The notes under the pieces were generated by a model. It ran no database searches, was not told the origin of the DNA, and saw only the letters and a program-made list of their open reading frames with translations. This document shows, one piece after another, positions 63,127 to 64,000 of a stretch of 64,000 nucleotides of DNA (the stretch's first letter is position 1; each line of letters starts with the position of its first letter). Both the position numbers and the translations under genes were made by a program. Source of the stretch: a virus. The stretch lies in IMG/VR virus record IMGVR_UViG_3300042691_008788, positions 62,001 to 126,000 of that record. One strand, 5' to 3'.

Positions 63127-63980
63127 CAGTAGTTGCCCTCTGAGAATGGATCCTTATCGGTGAAATCAATGATGTCTAGAGTTGCTCTTTCTTTCTCTAG
63201 TTCATCCCCATCATCATTGTTAGCATTCACAAACTTCTTTTCAGTAGTAACAAGAGAATCATATGAAGCAAATGCGTTTGATTTTTCTCCGCGTATGAAT
63301 ACAAGAGAAGATGGAGTTCCTGTTTCCGTGTGAACTTGAATTGCATTAGTGAGAGCGTTGAAGTTCAATATCGTTGCAGACCAAGAAGAACTTCCGAGAC
63401 AGATTCCTTGATATATCTTCTCACCCTCAAAGAAGGCACCACACACTCCACTGATTGTGAATTCTCTGACATCTGTGAGAATGTTCTGTTCAATGTCATC
63501 AACTTCCTTGATCTCAGTATCAATCTGCTCACCAGAGTAGCGGAAGAGTTCGCAGGAAATCTCGTAGGCAAAGAATGAATTTCTTGATCCAACATACTTA
63601 ACTTCATAGATTCCGCCATACTCAGGAAAGTAGATTAGATCGCCTTCCTGTGGCTTGGTATCGGTGCCATACTTGGCGGCTTCTTCGCTAAATCTCTTTT
63701 TGGAAACCATTAGAGTCACGGAATCCTGAAGATTGATTCCGAATTTATCCATGATCTTATTCTGCGTTTCAAAGAACTCGTAGTTTGAAACAAACATCTC
63801 TATCTGAAAACTACGATCAAACTTTGATATGGTATCTTCACCAAACAGATTGTCTAGATTCTGAAACTTGCGAAAGATATAATGGACATCGAAGCCATAG
63901 ATCTTTATCTGCTCGACCACAAGTTGTTCGAACAAATCTGACTCGCGTGATGATACCTTAAAGTAGTTGTTGCGAGCCAT
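63126..63980 (-). CDS. 14: Neck protein gp14
   Basis: Neck/connector protein joined to gp13. The product of 284 residues (T4, 256) has FEQLVVEQIKIYGFDVHYIF, NYEFFETQNKIMDKFGINLQ, EGDLIYFPEYGGIYEVKYVG and SFFAYEISCELFRYSG, family-typical. GGTGGGA lies just upstream of ATG 63980. The preceding gene (expected gp13) lies outside the window. Confidence 0.9.
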   Translation of the reverse strand: MARNNYFKVSSRESDLFEQLVVEQIKIYGFDVHYIFRKFQNLDNLFGEDTISKFDRSFQIEMFVSNYEFFETQNKIMDKFGINLQDSVTLMVSKKRFSEEAAKYGTDTKPQEGDLIYFPEYGGIYEVKYVGSRNSFFAYEISCELFRYSGEQIDTEIKEVDDIEQNILTDVREFTISGVCGAFFEGEKIYQGICLGSSSWSATILNFNALTNAIQVHTETGTPSSLVFIRGEKSNAFASYDSLVTTEKKFVNANNDDGDELEKERATLDIIDFTDKDPFSEGNY

Positions 63981-64000
63981 TTATCCCACCATGAAATCTG

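Noticed and set aside
63983-64000. Possible 3' end of gp13 at the right edge
   Set aside because: Only a few codons before a TAA are visible; too little to call a gene although synteny predicts gp13.

Overview
The window is a 64 kb piece of the genome of a large T4-like tailed phage (contractile tail, myovirus). The evidence is an almost complete T4 core gene set in recognisable T4/cyanomyovirus order: gp14, gp15, gp16, gp17, gp18, gp19, gp20, gp21, gp22, gp23, UvsY, UvsW, gp55, gp47, gp46, gp45, gp44, gp62, RegA, gp43, UvsX, gp41 and gp61. All supported genes lie on the minus strand, so transcription runs from high to low coordinates. Genes are packed with 1-17 base overlaps (many ATGA or TAATG junctions), and no gap exceeds about 155 bases. 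I see no tRNA, intron, homing endonuclease, insertion sequence or CRISPR array. ThyX, SpeD, a GroES-like chaperonin, RegA and the phage clamp loader suggest a marine or other aquatic relative of cyanophage-type T4-like viruses. No photosynthesis gene is in the window, so a cyanobacterial host is not shown.

Layout in transcription order. (1) 63980-46574, virion assembly: neck gp14, sheath terminator gp15, an unrecognised 819-residue protein, terminase gp16/gp17, two tandem tail sheath paralogues, tube gp19, portal gp20, prohead core, protease gp21, scaffold gp22, capsid gp23, a strong terminator, then a tube-fold protein in the gp3 position. (2) 46543-41651, recombination and late-transcription genes: UvsY, dCMP deaminase, UvsW, an LSm-like protein, late sigma gp55 and nuclease gp47. 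(3) 41618-32877, a structural insert between gp47 and gp46: a fused conserved-domain protein, two paralogous small proteins and a 2272-residue protein ending in a beta-helix. (4) 32841-19071, replication: gp46, clamp, clamp loader, RegA, a glycosyltransferase, dUTPase, a nucleotide-modification-type protein, GroES-like protein, SpeD, a DNA methyltransferase, DNA polymerase, an LSm-like protein and UvsX. (5) 19034-8566, a glycan island of twelve genes between UvsX and helicase gp41. It includes a beta-1,4-galactosyltransferase that looks like the animal enzymes and a family 10 fucosyltransferase. (6) 8544-5240: gp41, primase, a small acidic protein and ThyX. (7) 5214-1: collagen-like fibre and adhesin genes, the last of which runs off the left edge.

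Two promoter classes can be read by eye. Seven sites upstream of replication, recombination or sugar genes have a TTGACA-like box, a spacer of 16 bases (17 in one case) and a TATACT-like box. A T4 late-type box (NATAAATA or a close variant) sits just upstream of several structural genes and of uvsW, often overlapping the stop codon of the preceding gene. Together with gp55 and gp45 this fits a T4-type early/late programme, with host-sigma promoters for early genes and sliding-clamp-activated gp55 promoters for late ones.

The least explained parts are the 819-residue gene between gp15 and gp16, the N-terminal 1400 residues of the giant protein, the paired sheath genes and the glycan island.
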